Positions 38,871 through 48,248 of a stretch of DNA of 60,577 nt are shown here, in pieces (the first letter of the stretch is position 1; every line of letters begins with the position of its first letter). The DNA comes from Bacillota bacterium (GTDB lineage: Bacteria; Bacillota; Dethiobacteria; DTU022). The stretch spans positions 1-60,577 of the forward strand of contig JAABTH010000013.1 of the NCBI GenBank assembly GCA_011389985.1. Reading direction: 5' to 3'. The translations under genes were made by a program, and so were the position numbers. A model generated the notes under the pieces. The model ran no database searches. It had not been told where the DNA came from and worked only from the letters and a program-made list of their open reading frames with translations.

Positions 38871-39473
38871 CTAATCTTTACATACTTTAACCATCGAAGG
38901 GCGCAAAACCCTTTGCCGATGGCGATATCCTTTTTGAAGCTCTTCTAAAACTGTACCCGGTTCATTACTGTCACTGTCAACTTGCATTACTGCATGATGA
39001 CAATTTGGATCAAAAGGTTCGCCTACAGCATCAATTAAGCTTACACCTTCCTGCTCAAGAATCTGCAGCAACTGTTTGCGAATCATTTCCTGCCCTTCTA
39101 TGTAAGCTTTAGGAATACTATCGTCAGAGCGGGCTGATTCCAAACTTCTTTCAATATTATCCAATACGGGAAGCAGCCGACAGAGAAATTGATGAAGAGC
39201 ATATTCTCTTGCTTCTGCCTGCTCAATTTTACTGATTCGGCGCAGGTTTTCCAGATCGGCCTGCTTGCGCTTCAGGCTCTCTAGAATCTCTTCTTTTTCC
39301 TGCAACCACAATTGTTCGGCTTTTTCCAGCTCCGTCAATTCTTCCTTATCTTCCACTGCTTCTGCTGCCTCTGCTGCTTCTGTTGCCGTTTCTTTTTCCA
39401 GATCGTGATCTTTTTTTTCCACTTTGTTATCTCCGTTTTTTCTATTATTCTTTCTGTTTTGGCTATTCATCAT
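38871..39473 (-). CDS. grpE: Nucleotide exchange factor GrpE
   Basis: 200 residues from ATG 39473, chosen because AAGGTGG precedes it. A charged, disordered N-terminus (rich in K, E and A, to about residue 55) and a long coiled coil (EKEEILESLKRKQADLENLRR) are followed by the beta-domain with HHAVMQVDSDSNEPGTVLEELQKGY. Releases ADP from DnaK. Ends in TAG. Confidence 0.96.
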   Translation of the reverse strand: MMNSQNRKNNRKNGDNKVEKKDHDLEKETATEAAEAAEAVEDKEELTELEKAEQLWLQEKEEILESLKRKQADLENLRRISKIEQAEAREYALHQFLCRLLPVLDNIERSLESARSDDSIPKAYIEGQEMIRKQLLQILEQEGVSLIDAVGEPFDPNCHHAVMQVDSDSNEPGTVLEELQKGYRHRQRVLRPSMVKVCKD

Positions 39474-39509
39474 AACAACCACCTTCTTGTGTCCGAGCAA
39501 TTGATCAGG

Positions 39510-40544
39510 TCATGAGCTTAAGCTCTGGTTAAGATTGTCTACCAGGCGGCGTATCACGCTAATTACACGGCTGTAATCCATCCTGGTCGGACCAAGCACT
39601 CCGAGTGTACCTAGCGTTTTATCATGGATTTTATAGGTTCCGGTGATCAGGGTACATTCCTGGATATCACTAAATTCATTTTCGCCACCGATTCTGATTA
39701 CTATATCATCGTCACTTGAGCTTTCTTCAAGAATTTTAAACAACAAAGGTTCCTGTTCAAAAAGATTTAACATCCGTCTGATCTTGTCAACATCTTTAAA
39801 TTCGGGCTGATTTAAGATGTTGGTCGTTCCACCTAAAAAGACCCGAATTTGCTTTTCTTCTTTCAGGCTCTCTTCCAGCAAAATAAATGCCTGTTCCAGG
39901 ATTTCGAGACGCTTGAAAAGATCGCGCTTGAGCTCATTAATTAATGAAGTTGTAACCTGGTCAATTGTCAAACCATAAAGTTTCTGGTTAATATATGAAA
40001 CTACCTGGTGAAGTTCAGCCTGGCTTAATTGTTGTTTCATATCGATAACCTTATTTTTTATAAAGCCTGTATCGGTAATCAAAACAACCAGTCCACGGGT
40101 TTCATCAAGCGGCAGTATACGCATCTGACGAAAAGCGCTTTTTTTGAACTGGGGACCCATGATTAAAGAGGTCTGGTTGGTAGCAGAGGAAAGAACACGG
40201 GCAGAATTAAATATAATTTGCTCAATTTCCCGCATTTTCTCGGTACTTAGTGAACTGCTCAAAGCTATCTCGTCAGCATCGCTGAGATCTTCAAGATCCA
40301 TAAGGTTGTCAACATAAAAACGATATCCACGCTGTGAAGGGATCCTTCCGGCTGAGGTGTGTGGCTGAGCAAGGTATCCCAATTCCTCAAGATCGGCCAT
40401 TTCATTTCTGATAGTTGCCGAACTCAAACCCATCCGGGATGAACGGGCAACTGTTCGCGAACCAACCGGTTCAGCGGTTTTAATATAATTAATCACTACA
40501 GCTCTTAATATATGCTGTTTTCGTTCGCTTAATAGCACAGTCAT
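39510..40544 (-). CDS. hrcA: Heat-inducible transcription repressor HrcA
   Basis: 344 residues. An N-terminal winged helix (ERKQHILRAVVINYIKTAEPVGSRTVA, SSATIRNEMADLEELGYLAQPHTSAGRIPS) precedes the GAF-like dimerisation domain ending ALGVLGPTRMDYSRVI. HrcA binds CIRCE; its own gene is first in the operon, with the operator at 40569-40595. GroE normally modulates its activity. Confidence 0.97.
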   Translation of the reverse strand: MTVLLSERKQHILRAVVINYIKTAEPVGSRTVARSSRMGLSSATIRNEMADLEELGYLAQPHTSAGRIPSQRGYRFYVDNLMDLEDLSDADEIALSSSLSTEKMREIEQIIFNSARVLSSATNQTSLIMGPQFKKSAFRQMRILPLDETRGLVVLITDTGFIKNKVIDMKQQLSQAELHQVVSYINQKLYGLTIDQVTTSLINELKRDLFKRLEILEQAFILLEESLKEEKQIRVFLGGTTNILNQPEFKDVDKIRRMLNLFEQEPLLFKILEESSSDDDIVIRIGGENEFSDIQECTLITGTYKIHDKTLGTLGVLGPTRMDYSRVISVIRRLVDNLNQSLSS

Positions 40545-40568
40545 ATTATGTCCCCCCGTTACTGCACT

Positions 40569-40595
40569 TTAGCACTCTGAATGCAAGAGTGCTAA
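40569..40595. promoter_or_regulatory. CIRCE operator
   Basis: Perfect match to the consensus: TTAGCACTC, nine bases, GAGTGCTAA. It lies 25 bases upstream of hrcA and just after the promoter. HrcA binding here should repress the hrcA-grpE-dnaK-dnaJ operon. Confidence 0.98.
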
Positions 40596-40605
40596 AGCTA
40601 CATAA

Positions 40606-40635
40606 AAAATATCATTCAACAGGGGTGTTTGTCAA
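40606..40635 (-). promoter_or_regulatory. SigA promoter of the hrcA operon
   Basis: TTGACA (40635-40630), 18-base spacer, TATTTT (40611-40606), placed so that CIRCE covers the start of transcription. Confidence 0.75.
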
Positions 40636-40676
40636 GCTGATCAAAACAAATAATCAAAGATTTCTCTGACTGATAT

Positions 40677-41048
40677 TTAAATACCATTTTCTTTACGATA
40701 ATTTTCAATAGCATTGTGAAGAGCATCTGCGGCCAAATTTGAGCAGTGAAGCTTTAGAGGCGGCAAACCGCCAAGCTCATCAGCAACATCCTGGTTGGTT
40801 ATTTCCATCGCTTCATCCAATGTTTTTCCCTTGACCATCTCGGTTAGCATACTGCTGCTGGCAATAGCAGCGCCGCAACCAAAGGTTTGGAAACTGACAT
40901 CTTCAATCCTGCCATCTTCTACTTTTAAGTATAGCGTCATTGTGTCGCCGCATTTGAAACTGCCCGTTTCACCTACCGCATCAGGATTTTCCAGTTCACC
41001 AACATTGCGCGGATTGCTGAAGTGATCTATTACTTTTTCATTATACAT
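40677..41048 (-). CDS. nifU: Fe-S cluster scaffold (IscU/NifU N-domain type)
   Basis: 123 residues with the three cluster cysteines of U-type scaffolds: [20 protein letters not shown] and [11 protein letters not shown]. The conserved Asp follows the first Cys. Clusters are assembled here with sulfur from the adjacent cysteine desulfurase (nifS) before transfer. It is 21 bases after nifS in the iscR-nifS-nifU unit typical of Clostridia. Confidence 0.95.
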   Translation of the reverse strand: MYNEKVIDHFSNPRNVGELENPDAVGETGSFKCGDTMTLYLKVEDGRIEDVSFQTFGCGAAIASSSMLTEMVKGKTLDEAMEITNQDVADELGGLPPLKLHCSNLAADALHNAIENYRKENGI

Positions 41049-41069
41049 TGATTATATATGCACCTCTCC

Positions 41070-42239
41070 TTAAATGGCTTTCGGTTTATATGTAGGCGAT
41101 ATGCGACGAAGTTTGTCGACTATCAGGGGAATAATTTCTAAAACATAGTCAATATCGTTATTAGAATTCCCGTAACCAAGACTAAAACGGATTGAACCAT
41201 GGGCGGTATGATGATCAAGGCCGATCGCCGAAAGAACATGGGATGGATCAAGCGAGCCTGACGAACATGCTGATCCACTGGAAGCGGCGACTCCCTGAAG
41301 ATCAAGGCTCAAAAGTATCGATTCTCCCTCTATATGTTCAAAGCTGACATTAACATTGCCGGGAAGCCTTTCCTCTGGGTGCCCATTCAGAATAACTTCG
41401 TCTATTTTGAGCAGGCCGGAAATCAGGCGATCTCTTAATTGACTCAGCTTTTCGCTTTTTTCTTCCATACCGGTTGAAGTAAGCTCCAAAGCCCGCGACA
41501 TACCAATAATACCCGGAACATTTTCTGTGCCGGGGCGTATTTTTCTTTCCTGTCCGCCACCGATATAAATAGGATTAATCCTGACCCCCTTGCGCACGTA
41601 AAGTGCGCCTACACCTTTGGGACCGTTAAATTTATGGGCTGAAAGTGACAGAAAGTCAACTTTTATTTTGCTTAGATCCAGTGGAAGCTGACCGACAACT
41701 TGAACGGCATCAGTGTGAAACAATATTTTATGCTCGGCAGCGATGGATCCAATTTCTTTAATAGGCTGCAGAGTCCCTATTTCATTATTAGCAGCCATAA
41801 TTGAAATGATAAAAGTATCGGGCTGAATTGCCTCTTTTACCGTCTGAGGATCTACCCTTCCATATTTATCTACAGGAAGATAAGTAACCGGATGGCCTTC
41901 TTTTTCAAGGTCGCGGCAAACATCCAGAACAGCATGGTGTTCAATAGAGGAAGTGATAATATGACCTTTGGTTCCTTTTTTTTTGGCCGTTCCCCGTAGA
42001 GCTATATTATTTGACTCTGTGCCTCCTGAGGTAAATATAATTTCTTTAGCCTCAGCGCCCAAAATTTCGGCAATTTTTTCACGCGCAGTTTCCAACTCCC
42101 TGCGCACAGCCCTCCCCTGGGCATGCAGGCTTGAAGGATTGCCATAATGTTCCCTGTAGAAGGGTAACATCGCTTCTAAGACCTCTTCTCTTACCGGTGT
42201 TGTTGCACCATGATCCATATAAACCTGCCGACTTTTCAT
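41070..42239 (-). CDS. nifS: Cysteine desulfurase (NifS/IscS)
   Basis: 389 residues. A PLP fold with ligand Lys in SLSAHKFNGPKGVGALYV and the mobile catalytic Cys loop SSGSACSSGSLDPSHVL of group I desulfurases. N-terminal YMDHGATTPVREEVLEAM. Supplies persulfide sulfur for clusters, and often for thio-modified tRNA. It starts three bases after the iscR stop. Confidence 0.97.
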   Translation of the reverse strand: MKSRQVYMDHGATTPVREEVLEAMLPFYREHYGNPSSLHAQGRAVRRELETAREKIAEILGAEAKEIIFTSGGTESNNIALRGTAKKKGTKGHIITSSIEHHAVLDVCRDLEKEGHPVTYLPVDKYGRVDPQTVKEAIQPDTFIISIMAANNEIGTLQPIKEIGSIAAEHKILFHTDAVQVVGQLPLDLSKIKVDFLSLSAHKFNGPKGVGALYVRKGVRINPIYIGGGQERKIRPGTENVPGIIGMSRALELTSTGMEEKSEKLSQLRDRLISGLLKIDEVILNGHPEERLPGNVNVSFEHIEGESILLSLDLQGVAASSGSACSSGSLDPSHVLSAIGLDHHTAHGSIRFSLGYGNSNNDIDYVLEIIPLIVDKLRRISPTYKPKAI

Positions 42240-42242
42240 TGT

Positions 42243-42686
42243 TTATACCTCCCCTACTGTTGTCTTGTATGCCGGCCCGAAATCAATTAGTTCATTCAGG
42301 GTTACTTCATCTAAAACATCATTGATTTTATCACGCAATTTTTCCCATACCTGCCTGGTAAGACATGCTTCTTTGCGGTGACAGCAGGCATCTGTATTGC
42401 TCTCGGAAAGACAGTTAACCGGAGTAATCGGCCCTTCCACAGCCCTTACTATATCACCGACCTTTATTTTATCGGGTGATACGGCAAGAGCATATCCACC
42501 CCTTGAACCACGAACGCTGGTGATTAACCCGGCTTTTCTTAGATCAGGGAATATCTGTTCAAGAAATTTAAGGGAGATTTCTTCCTGCTCGGCAACTTCA
42601 CGAAGCGGCAGAGGTTCACTGCCATAGTGAAACGCCAAAACTGCCATCGCTCTTACGCCGTATTCAACTTTTGCGGAAAGTCTCAA
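42243..42686 (-). CDS. iscR: Rrf2 family regulator (IscR-like)
   Basis: 147 residues: an N-terminal winged helix (LSAKVEYGVRAMAVLA, SLKFLEQIFPDLRKAGLI, GSRGGYAL) and a C-terminal cysteine group (CLSESNTDACCHRKEACL) likely to hold an Fe-S cluster. By analogy with IscR it would repress the operon when clusters are sufficient. A palindrome (42712-42728) just downstream of the promoter is the probable binding site. Confidence 0.92.
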   Translation of the reverse strand: MRLSAKVEYGVRAMAVLAFHYGSEPLPLREVAEQEEISLKFLEQIFPDLRKAGLITSVRGSRGGYALAVSPDKIKVGDIVRAVEGPITPVNCLSESNTDACCHRKEACLTRQVWEKLRDKINDVLDEVTLNELIDFGPAYKTTVGEV

Positions 42687-42711
42687 TAGAATAACCTCTA
42701 ATCATTTAATT

Positions 42712-42770
42712 CCGACTAATTAAGTCGGGTATTACAGGAAAAGAATAGCACCAGATCAAAACGATGTCAA
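42712..42770 (-). promoter_or_regulatory. iscR-nifS-nifU promoter with Rrf2-type operator
   Basis: TTGACA (42770-42765), 17 bases, TATTCT (42747-42742). The palindrome CCGAC-TAATTAA-GTCGG lies at 42712-42728, starting about seven bases after the expected transcription start. This is a good position for autorepression by IscR. Confidence 0.82.
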
Positions 42771-42796
42771 CCTTATATCAATAGAAAATGTGAATA

Positions 42797-42821
42797 AAAT
42801 AAAAACCGGCGGGAGCCGGTT
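42797..42821 (-). terminator. Terminator of the cold-shock gene
   Basis: AACCGGC pairs with GCCGGTT (loop of four), followed on the minus strand by TTTATTTTATT. 42 bases past the cspA-like stop. Confidence 0.88.
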
Positions 42822-42862
42822 ATAAAATCAAACATTTCTTTTAAAAATTAAATAATTCATAA

Positions 42863-43060
42863 TTAGATCTTGATCACATTTGCAGCCTGTGGACCCCGGT
42901 TGCCTTCGACAATCTCGAACTCCACTTCCTGGCCTTCTTCTAAAGTTTTAAAACCTTCTTCCTGAATTTCAGAGTAATGCACAAAAACATCTTTACCTTC
43001 CTCAACCTCTATAAAGCCGTACCCCTTTTCGGGGTTGAACCACTTAACCTTACCTTGCAT
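42863..43060 (-). CDS. Cold-shock domain protein
   Basis: 65 residues, one cold-shock domain with RNP1 KGYGFIEV and RNP2 VFVHYSEI. The N-terminal [14 protein letters not shown] is canonical. Binds single-stranded RNA/DNA as a chaperone. Monocistronic with its own terminator. Confidence 0.97.
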   Translation of the reverse strand: MQGKVKWFNPEKGYGFIEVEEGKDVFVHYSEIQEEGFKTLEEGQEVEFEIVEGNRGPQAANVIKI

Positions 43061-43278
43061 TAACCCTTAACCTCCTGAACCGCCCATAAAAGAGGGCACA
43101 ATATTTTCTAAAGATTAACACAATCAATTTTAAATTGCAAGGTATTCGGGGAATTTACGGGGAATTTTCAATGAGTTACAAGGGTATAAAAAGATTGTAA
43201 TTCTTCAAACATGATATAATCAGGAAAATCTCTGATGTCTGCCAAAAGCTGGTCATAATAACCTCAGGAGGCGATAAT

Positions 43279-43653
43279 TTGAACTTTCAAGTTGGAGTCG
43301 ATCTGGTTTCGATCAAAAGAATAGAGCAATTATTAAATAAATATCCTGACCGTTTTATGGGCAGGATATTATCTGAAAATGAAAAGAAAATATTTATTGT
43401 TAAGGGTGCACGAACAGAAACACTTGCCGCTGCCTTTGCTGCCAAGGAGGCTGTTCTAAAAGCGCTCGGATGCGGCATTGGCCCGGCGGCACTGGATGAA
43501 GTTGAAGTGCTTTCCCTTGCAGGTAAACAGCCTTTAGCAAAACTTCACGGAGCTGCAGCACGTATCGCTAAAGAGAAAAATATTAAGGGAATATCCATAT
43601 CGATGACCCATGAGCAGCCCTTTGCCTGCGCAATTGCAGCAGCTTATCAATAA
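43279..43653 (+). CDS. acpS: Holo-[acyl-carrier-protein] synthase
   Basis: 124 residues, TTG start at 43279 with AGGAGG seven bases upstream. VGVDLVSIKRIEQLL and FAAKEAVLKALG are the Mg2+/CoA-binding motifs of AcpS, and the C-terminus SISMTHEQPFACAIA is conserved. Transfers 4'-phosphopantetheine to ACP. Divergent from the cold-shock gene and convergent with the aconitase gene (17-base gap). Confidence 0.96.
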   Translation: MNFQVGVDLVSIKRIEQLLNKYPDRFMGRILSENEKKIFIVKGARTETLAAAFAAKEAVLKALGCGIGPAALDEVEVLSLAGKQPLAKLHGAAARIAKEKNIKGISISMTHEQPFACAIAAAYQ

Positions 43654-43670
43654 TAACCTGGACTGTCTTC

Positions 43671-45599
43671 TTATTTGATATTTTTATCCCGGGTGTAATT
43701 AAGCAAACCACCGGCCTTTACAATTGCCAGCTGCCGTGATGTTAAGCCGTGACAAGCAATGATCTTTTTATTATTCTTCTTCATACAAACAGTAATACTT
43801 TCTTTTTCGAGTTGATGATGCAGATCTTCAATGATTAGCTCATCATCTGTTGACAGGAAATCATAATCAGTTTCATTTGAAAAAATGAGTGGTAAAATAC
43901 CAAAGTTAACCAAATTAGCCCGGTGAATCCTGGCAAATGATTTTGCTAAAACCATCTTGATGCCAAGATACATCGGGGCAAGGGCAGCATGTTCTCTACT
44001 GGAACCCTGGCCATAATTTTCACCTGCCACGATTAAACCGCCCCCTGACTTACGGGCACGCTCGGAAAATTCTTGATCAAGAGGTGCAAACACATACTCA
44101 CTCAGAGCCTCAATATTTGATCTTAAAGGCAACACCTTTGAACCACCGGGCATGATATGGTCTGTAGTTATATTGTCTCCTGCAATCAGCAAAACCTGAA
44201 GGTCTAATTTATCAGGAAGTTTCTGGTTAACAGGTAGTGGTTTAATATTAGGTCCCCGTATAATATCAACGTTTTTTCCATCTTGCGGCGGAGCAATGAT
44301 CATCCTGTCGTCTATCACAGGATCAGGAACTTCATCCATTGACGGAAACTCGCCCAGTTCACGCGGGTCGAAAAGAATACCCTTCAGGGCGGCAGCCGCC
44401 GCGACTGCAGGTCCGGCAAGATATATTTGTGCATCAGCAGTACCGCTGCGACCTTGAAAGTTGCGGTTGAATGTTCTCACTGAAACTCCTCCTGAAGAAG
44501 GAGCCTGCCCCATACCGATACAGGGCCCACAGGCCGTTTCAAGAATACGTGCCCCGGAAGAAATCAGGCTTTCGATTATACCTTCGCGGGCCAGACTCAG
44601 ATATACCTGCCGGGAACCGGGAGCAACTACCAGGCTTACATCGGGATGGACAACCTGACCTTTCATTATTTCTGCAAGCAACCTCAGATCGTGATATGAT
44701 CCGTTGGTGCAACTGCCGACTGCAACCTGATTTACCCTTACCTGTTTGAATTCAGAAACAGGTTTAACAGCGTCAGGGCTGTGCGGGGCAGCAGCCATCG
44801 GCTCGAGCAAAGTAAGATCAATTGTTATTTCTTCATCATAAACAGCATCGGGATCTGCTTCAAGACTTCGCCACTCTTTTCCCCGACCCTGACTAATCAG
44901 GTACTTACGGGTGACTTCATCACTGGGAAATAAAGACGATGTTGCTCCCAGCTCGGCACCCATATTAGTTATTGTCGCCCGTTCGGGTATCGATAAACCG
45001 GCAAGTCCAGGTCCGCTGTATTCAACTATTTTCCCAACCCCGCCCTTAACAGTTAACCTGCGCAATATCTCAAGAATAATATCTTTAGCGCCTGTCCATG
45101 GTGCAAGTGAGCCGATCAGGTTTACTTTTATAATTTCAGGAGCATTGAGATAAAAAAGGCCGCCACCCATAGCGACGGCTACATCCAAACCGCCTGCGCC
45201 AATGCCGAGCATGCCCAGACCACCCGCTGTGGGGGTATGGCTGTCTGAACCAAGCAAAGTTTTACCAGGTGCGCCAAACCGCTCAAGATGCACCTGGTGA
45301 CATATGCCGTTACCCGGTCTTGAAAACCAAACCCCAAATCGGGCCGCTACTGACTGAAGATAACGGTGATCATCTGCATTTTCAAATCCGTTTTGTAAAG
45401 TATTATGATCTACATAACTAACTGAAAGTTCCGTTCTTACTTTATCTGCACCAAGCGCTTCAAACTGCAGGTATGCCATCGTTCCTGTAGCATCCTGAGT
45501 CAGGGTCTGGTCGATTCGTATGCCTATCTCACTTCCCTTATCAAGATATCCTTCAACCAGGTGATCCTTGAGAATTTTATGAGCAATGCTGTCAGCCAT
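43671..45599 (-). CDS. acnA: Aconitate hydratase
   Basis: 642 residues, the short single-chain form common in anaerobes. Cluster ligands are in VGSCTNGSYHDL and ACGPCIGMGQ. GSDSHTPTAGGLGMLGIGAGG is in the core, and the swivelling domain has AGENYGQGSSREHAALAP. Interconverts citrate and isocitrate in the cytosol. It is alone, with no other TCA gene nearby. Confidence 0.94.
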   Translation of the reverse strand: MADSIAHKILKDHLVEGYLDKGSEIGIRIDQTLTQDATGTMAYLQFEALGADKVRTELSVSYVDHNTLQNGFENADDHRYLQSVAARFGVWFSRPGNGICHQVHLERFGAPGKTLLGSDSHTPTAGGLGMLGIGAGGLDVAVAMGGGLFYLNAPEIIKVNLIGSLAPWTGAKDIILEILRRLTVKGGVGKIVEYSGPGLAGLSIPERATITNMGAELGATSSLFPSDEVTRKYLISQGRGKEWRSLEADPDAVYDEEITIDLTLLEPMAAAPHSPDAVKPVSEFKQVRVNQVAVGSCTNGSYHDLRLLAEIMKGQVVHPDVSLVVAPGSRQVYLSLAREGIIESLISSGARILETACGPCIGMGQAPSSGGVSVRTFNRNFQGRSGTADAQIYLAGPAVAAAAALKGILFDPRELGEFPSMDEVPDPVIDDRMIIAPPQDGKNVDIIRGPNIKPLPVNQKLPDKLDLQVLLIAGDNITTDHIMPGGSKVLPLRSNIEALSEYVFAPLDQEFSERARKSGGGLIVAGENYGQGSSREHAALAPMYLGIKMVLAKSFARIHRANLVNFGILPLIFSNETDYDFLSTDDELIIEDLHHQLEKESITVCMKKNNKKIIACHGLTSRQLAIVKAGGLLNYTRDKNIK

Positions 45600-45626
45600 C
45601 TATTATCAACCTCCATTCAGTAAACC

Positions 45627-46784
45627 CTAATGTAATATTTGTGTTTTACGCATTACCAATAAACCGGCCACAGGAAAAACCATAACCAGGGCGCAAAGTA
45701 TGAAAATTGCAGTAAAATCAAACCAACTTAGTAGGACACCAAAAACTACCGAACCTACAACAATACCAAGATCAAACGCAGTTGTAAAAGTAGCCATACC
45801 TACCCCACGCTCTACAACGGGCAACCGGTCTGCAGCCAAAGCCATTACCGACGAATGCGCCGAGCCAAAGCCAATACCAAGAATAATCGCACTCAATAAT
45901 AATTCCCGGGCAGAATAAGAAAAAGCAATTAATATCATGGCTGCCGCTGCAATCATCAGTCCCGGCAGGTAAACTTTTGGTCGCCCAAAACGATCGGAGA
46001 GTTTCCCGGCCAGAGGTCGTGAAATAACTGTAGTTAAAGCAAAAATTGTAAAAAAATAACCAACGGCATATATTTCGCGATTTTCACCAAACAGAGGCAG
46101 GAATGTAAGGATAGCCCCGAGATTAAAGGTCATACAAAAGATTATCAGGGAAGGGACTAAAACTTTTCGTGAAAATAATAAAGGTTTTTCAGCCACCGCT
46201 TCCTGCATTTCCGGCTCGCGAACAAGAGAGCCGAATAATAGCGCCAGCAAGGCTCCCATAGACGTAACCATAAAAAGAACTACGTAATTTCCGGATGTTG
46301 CTATACGCATATGTTCACTGATCAGTGGAGCTAAGGCAAGTGATATTGGCGGCGCTATTCCCATTATACCTAAAACTTCACCCCGTTTTGCCGGCGGAGC
46401 AAGATCCAGGGTAAGTGTGTTAAAAGAAAGCAGGAAAGCACCCCAGCCAAAACCCTGTACTGCCCTGATTATAAAAAGCATTGGTAGTGATGGCAAAAAA
46501 AGAAGGGCAATTCCGGCAGCAGCATAGAGAACAATACCGATGATCAAAAGTTTTTTTCTACCGCTGCGATTAATGTTTCGGCCCTGGAGAGGGCGCAAAA
46601 TAATTGAGCAAAAGGTAAACAAGCCCATTAACATACCTACCGCCGTTTCTCCGCCACCGGTATCAAGCACATAAAAAGGCAATACGGGTATAAAAAAATC
46701 AACAGCTGTAAACATTAAAAAAACAGACCCGAAAAGGACCATAAAATTTATATTTAGAAATTTATCGCTGCTTTTACCTGGCAT
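45627..46784 (-). CDS. MFS transporter
   Basis: 385 residues with 12 predicted membrane segments. Signature loops GRNINRSGRKKLLI (2-3) and GKLSDRFGRPKVYLP (8-9) are those of the major facilitator superfamily, in the drug:H+ antiporter-like group. It is 27 bases upstream of the aconitase gene on the same strand, so export or uptake of a tricarboxylate is possible, but the substrate cannot be read from the sequence. Confidence 0.88.
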   Translation of the reverse strand: MPGKSSDKFLNINFMVLFGSVFLMFTAVDFFIPVLPFYVLDTGGGETAVGMLMGLFTFCSIILRPLQGRNINRSGRKKLLIIGIVLYAAAGIALLFLPSLPMLFIIRAVQGFGWGAFLLSFNTLTLDLAPPAKRGEVLGIMGIAPPISLALAPLISEHMRIATSGNYVVLFMVTSMGALLALLFGSLVREPEMQEAVAEKPLLFSRKVLVPSLIIFCMTFNLGAILTFLPLFGENREIYAVGYFFTIFALTTVISRPLAGKLSDRFGRPKVYLPGLMIAAAAMILIAFSYSARELLLSAIILGIGFGSAHSSVMALAADRLPVVERGVGMATFTTAFDLGIVVGSVVFGVLLSWFDFTAIFILCALVMVFPVAGLLVMRKTQILH

Positions 46785-46811
46785 TTAATCTCCATCTTAC
46801 CTGATTAATAA

Positions 46812-48026
46812 TTAATAACGCCCTAAAAAGCGATTCATAAGGGTGTAACCCTCTGCTATCAGACGTCCGGCTCTTGCTGCGCTCGCCTCATTGTAACTCT
46901 GTTCACGGCTGCCTTTTTTGTGATTACTACGGTATATTATATAAGGAACCGGCTCGCTGGTATGAGTGCCAAGCGACAGTGGAGTGGCATGATCTGTAAC
47001 TAAGAGCATACTGAAATCAGTTTGTCTTTCTTCAAAGCTGCTGCGGATTACCTTAACAACCTTTTCGTCTATAAGTTCTATTGCTTTAACCTTATTCTCA
47101 GCTTCAAACCGGTGCGAACATTCATCGGGGGCTTCTATATGAAGGTAGACAAAATCGTGCCCACGTTTAAAGGCATCAAGAGCAGCAGCTACCTTTCCTT
47201 CATAGTTTGTATCGATATCTCCTGTAGCGCCTTCAACATCAATACTTTCGAGTCCGGCAAAGAGCCCTATTCCTTTGATTAAATCAACAGCAGAAATTAC
47301 AGCTCCTGAGATACCATATTTTTCTTTAAACGATGGCAATAAAGGTTTTTTCCCCTCACCCCAGATCCAGATCGAATTAGCGGGATTCAATCCTTTTTCT
47401 CTTCTCTTAAGATTTATAGGATGTTTATCAAGAATTTGATAGCTCTTTTCCATCAGCTCAAGCAGAGTAGCAGCACTATTACCGGATGGTAGATAAGGCT
47501 TAATGTCGCGGCCGCTGATGTCATGAGGAGGAGTTAAAAGCCACTGGTCCGAAACACCAGTCCATACAATAAGGTGCCGGTAACGAAAACCGGCATAAAA
47601 TTTTATATACTCATTTTCAAGCTCAGTTCTTAAAGCGCCAATAAGCTCTTTTGATTCTTCTGTTGAAATTTCTCCGGAACAATAGTCAATCATCTTTTTC
47701 TCTGAATATGGTTCGTTTTTTGAAAGTGTGACAAGGTTGCATCGAAAAGAAATATCTGCAGGGTTAAGATCTATTCCCATGCTAACCGCTTCGAAGGGCG
47801 AGCGACCCGTATAATATTTTAGCGGGTCATAACCTATAACAGAAAGGTTTGCCGTATCACTGCCTGGAGGATACCCCTCCGGAATGGTCTGAACCAGGCC
47901 AAGTTCTCCTGCTGATGCTAAACTATCAAAATTTGGTGTATGGGCATATTCAAGCGCCGTTTGACCTTTAAATCTTTCAATTGGATAGTCGGCCATACCA
48001 TCGCCTAAAACAACTATATACTTCAA
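46812..48026 (-). CDS. apgM: Cofactor-independent phosphoglycerate mutase (ApgM type)
   Basis: 404 residues from TTG 48026: AAGGAG lies about 12 bases before it and the protein then begins LKYIVVLGDGMADYPI as in the family. An ATG at 48047 is in frame but has no ribosome binding site. Archaeal-type alkaline-phosphatase-fold iPGM: GYPPGSDTANLSVIGYDP and HIEAPDECSHRFE with metal ligands, and TDHATPLSLGTHTSEPVPY. Interconverts 3- and 2-phosphoglycerate. An alternative in some bacteria is homoserine kinase-like activity (ThrB2). The divergent neighbour is thrC, so a threonine role should be kept in mind. Confidence 0.88.
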   Translation of the reverse strand: MKYIVVLGDGMADYPIERFKGQTALEYAHTPNFDSLASAGELGLVQTIPEGYPPGSDTANLSVIGYDPLKYYTGRSPFEAVSMGIDLNPADISFRCNLVTLSKNEPYSEKKMIDYCSGEISTEESKELIGALRTELENEYIKFYAGFRYRHLIVWTGVSDQWLLTPPHDISGRDIKPYLPSGNSAATLLELMEKSYQILDKHPINLKRREKGLNPANSIWIWGEGKKPLLPSFKEKYGISGAVISAVDLIKGIGLFAGLESIDVEGATGDIDTNYEGKVAAALDAFKRGHDFVYLHIEAPDECSHRFEAENKVKAIELIDEKVVKVIRSSFEERQTDFSMLLVTDHATPLSLGTHTSEPVPYIIYRSNHKKGSREQSYNEASAARAGRLIAEGYTLMNRFLGRY

Positions 48027-48093
48027 ATTTAATTCACGCTCCTTCATGATTACTGCCGGATATTATGGAGGAATCGATCGCTGCCGTGAACTG

Positions 48094-48122
48094 AAAATAA
48101 CCTGTTCCCTTTTATTTGTCAA
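48094..48122 (-). promoter_or_regulatory. SigA promoter of apgM
   Basis: TTGACA (48122-48117), 17 bases, TATTTT (48099-48094). On the other strand a TATAAT at 48205-48210 may serve thrC, without a clear -35. Confidence 0.75.
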
Positions 48123-48248
48123 GTTCAAAACTAGCAGGGATAAAGGATTTATGCTGTCTCTGGAAGAATTTATTTTATTAGATCAAGTGCATCTTTGCGA
48201 TTTATATAATAAACTATTGCTTGTGAAAGACCAGAAAGGGGTTAACAG

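Noticed and set aside
43195-43220. Promoter of acpS (TTGTAA and TATAAT)
   Set aside because: The 14-base spacer is too short for a SigA promoter; only the -10 looks good.
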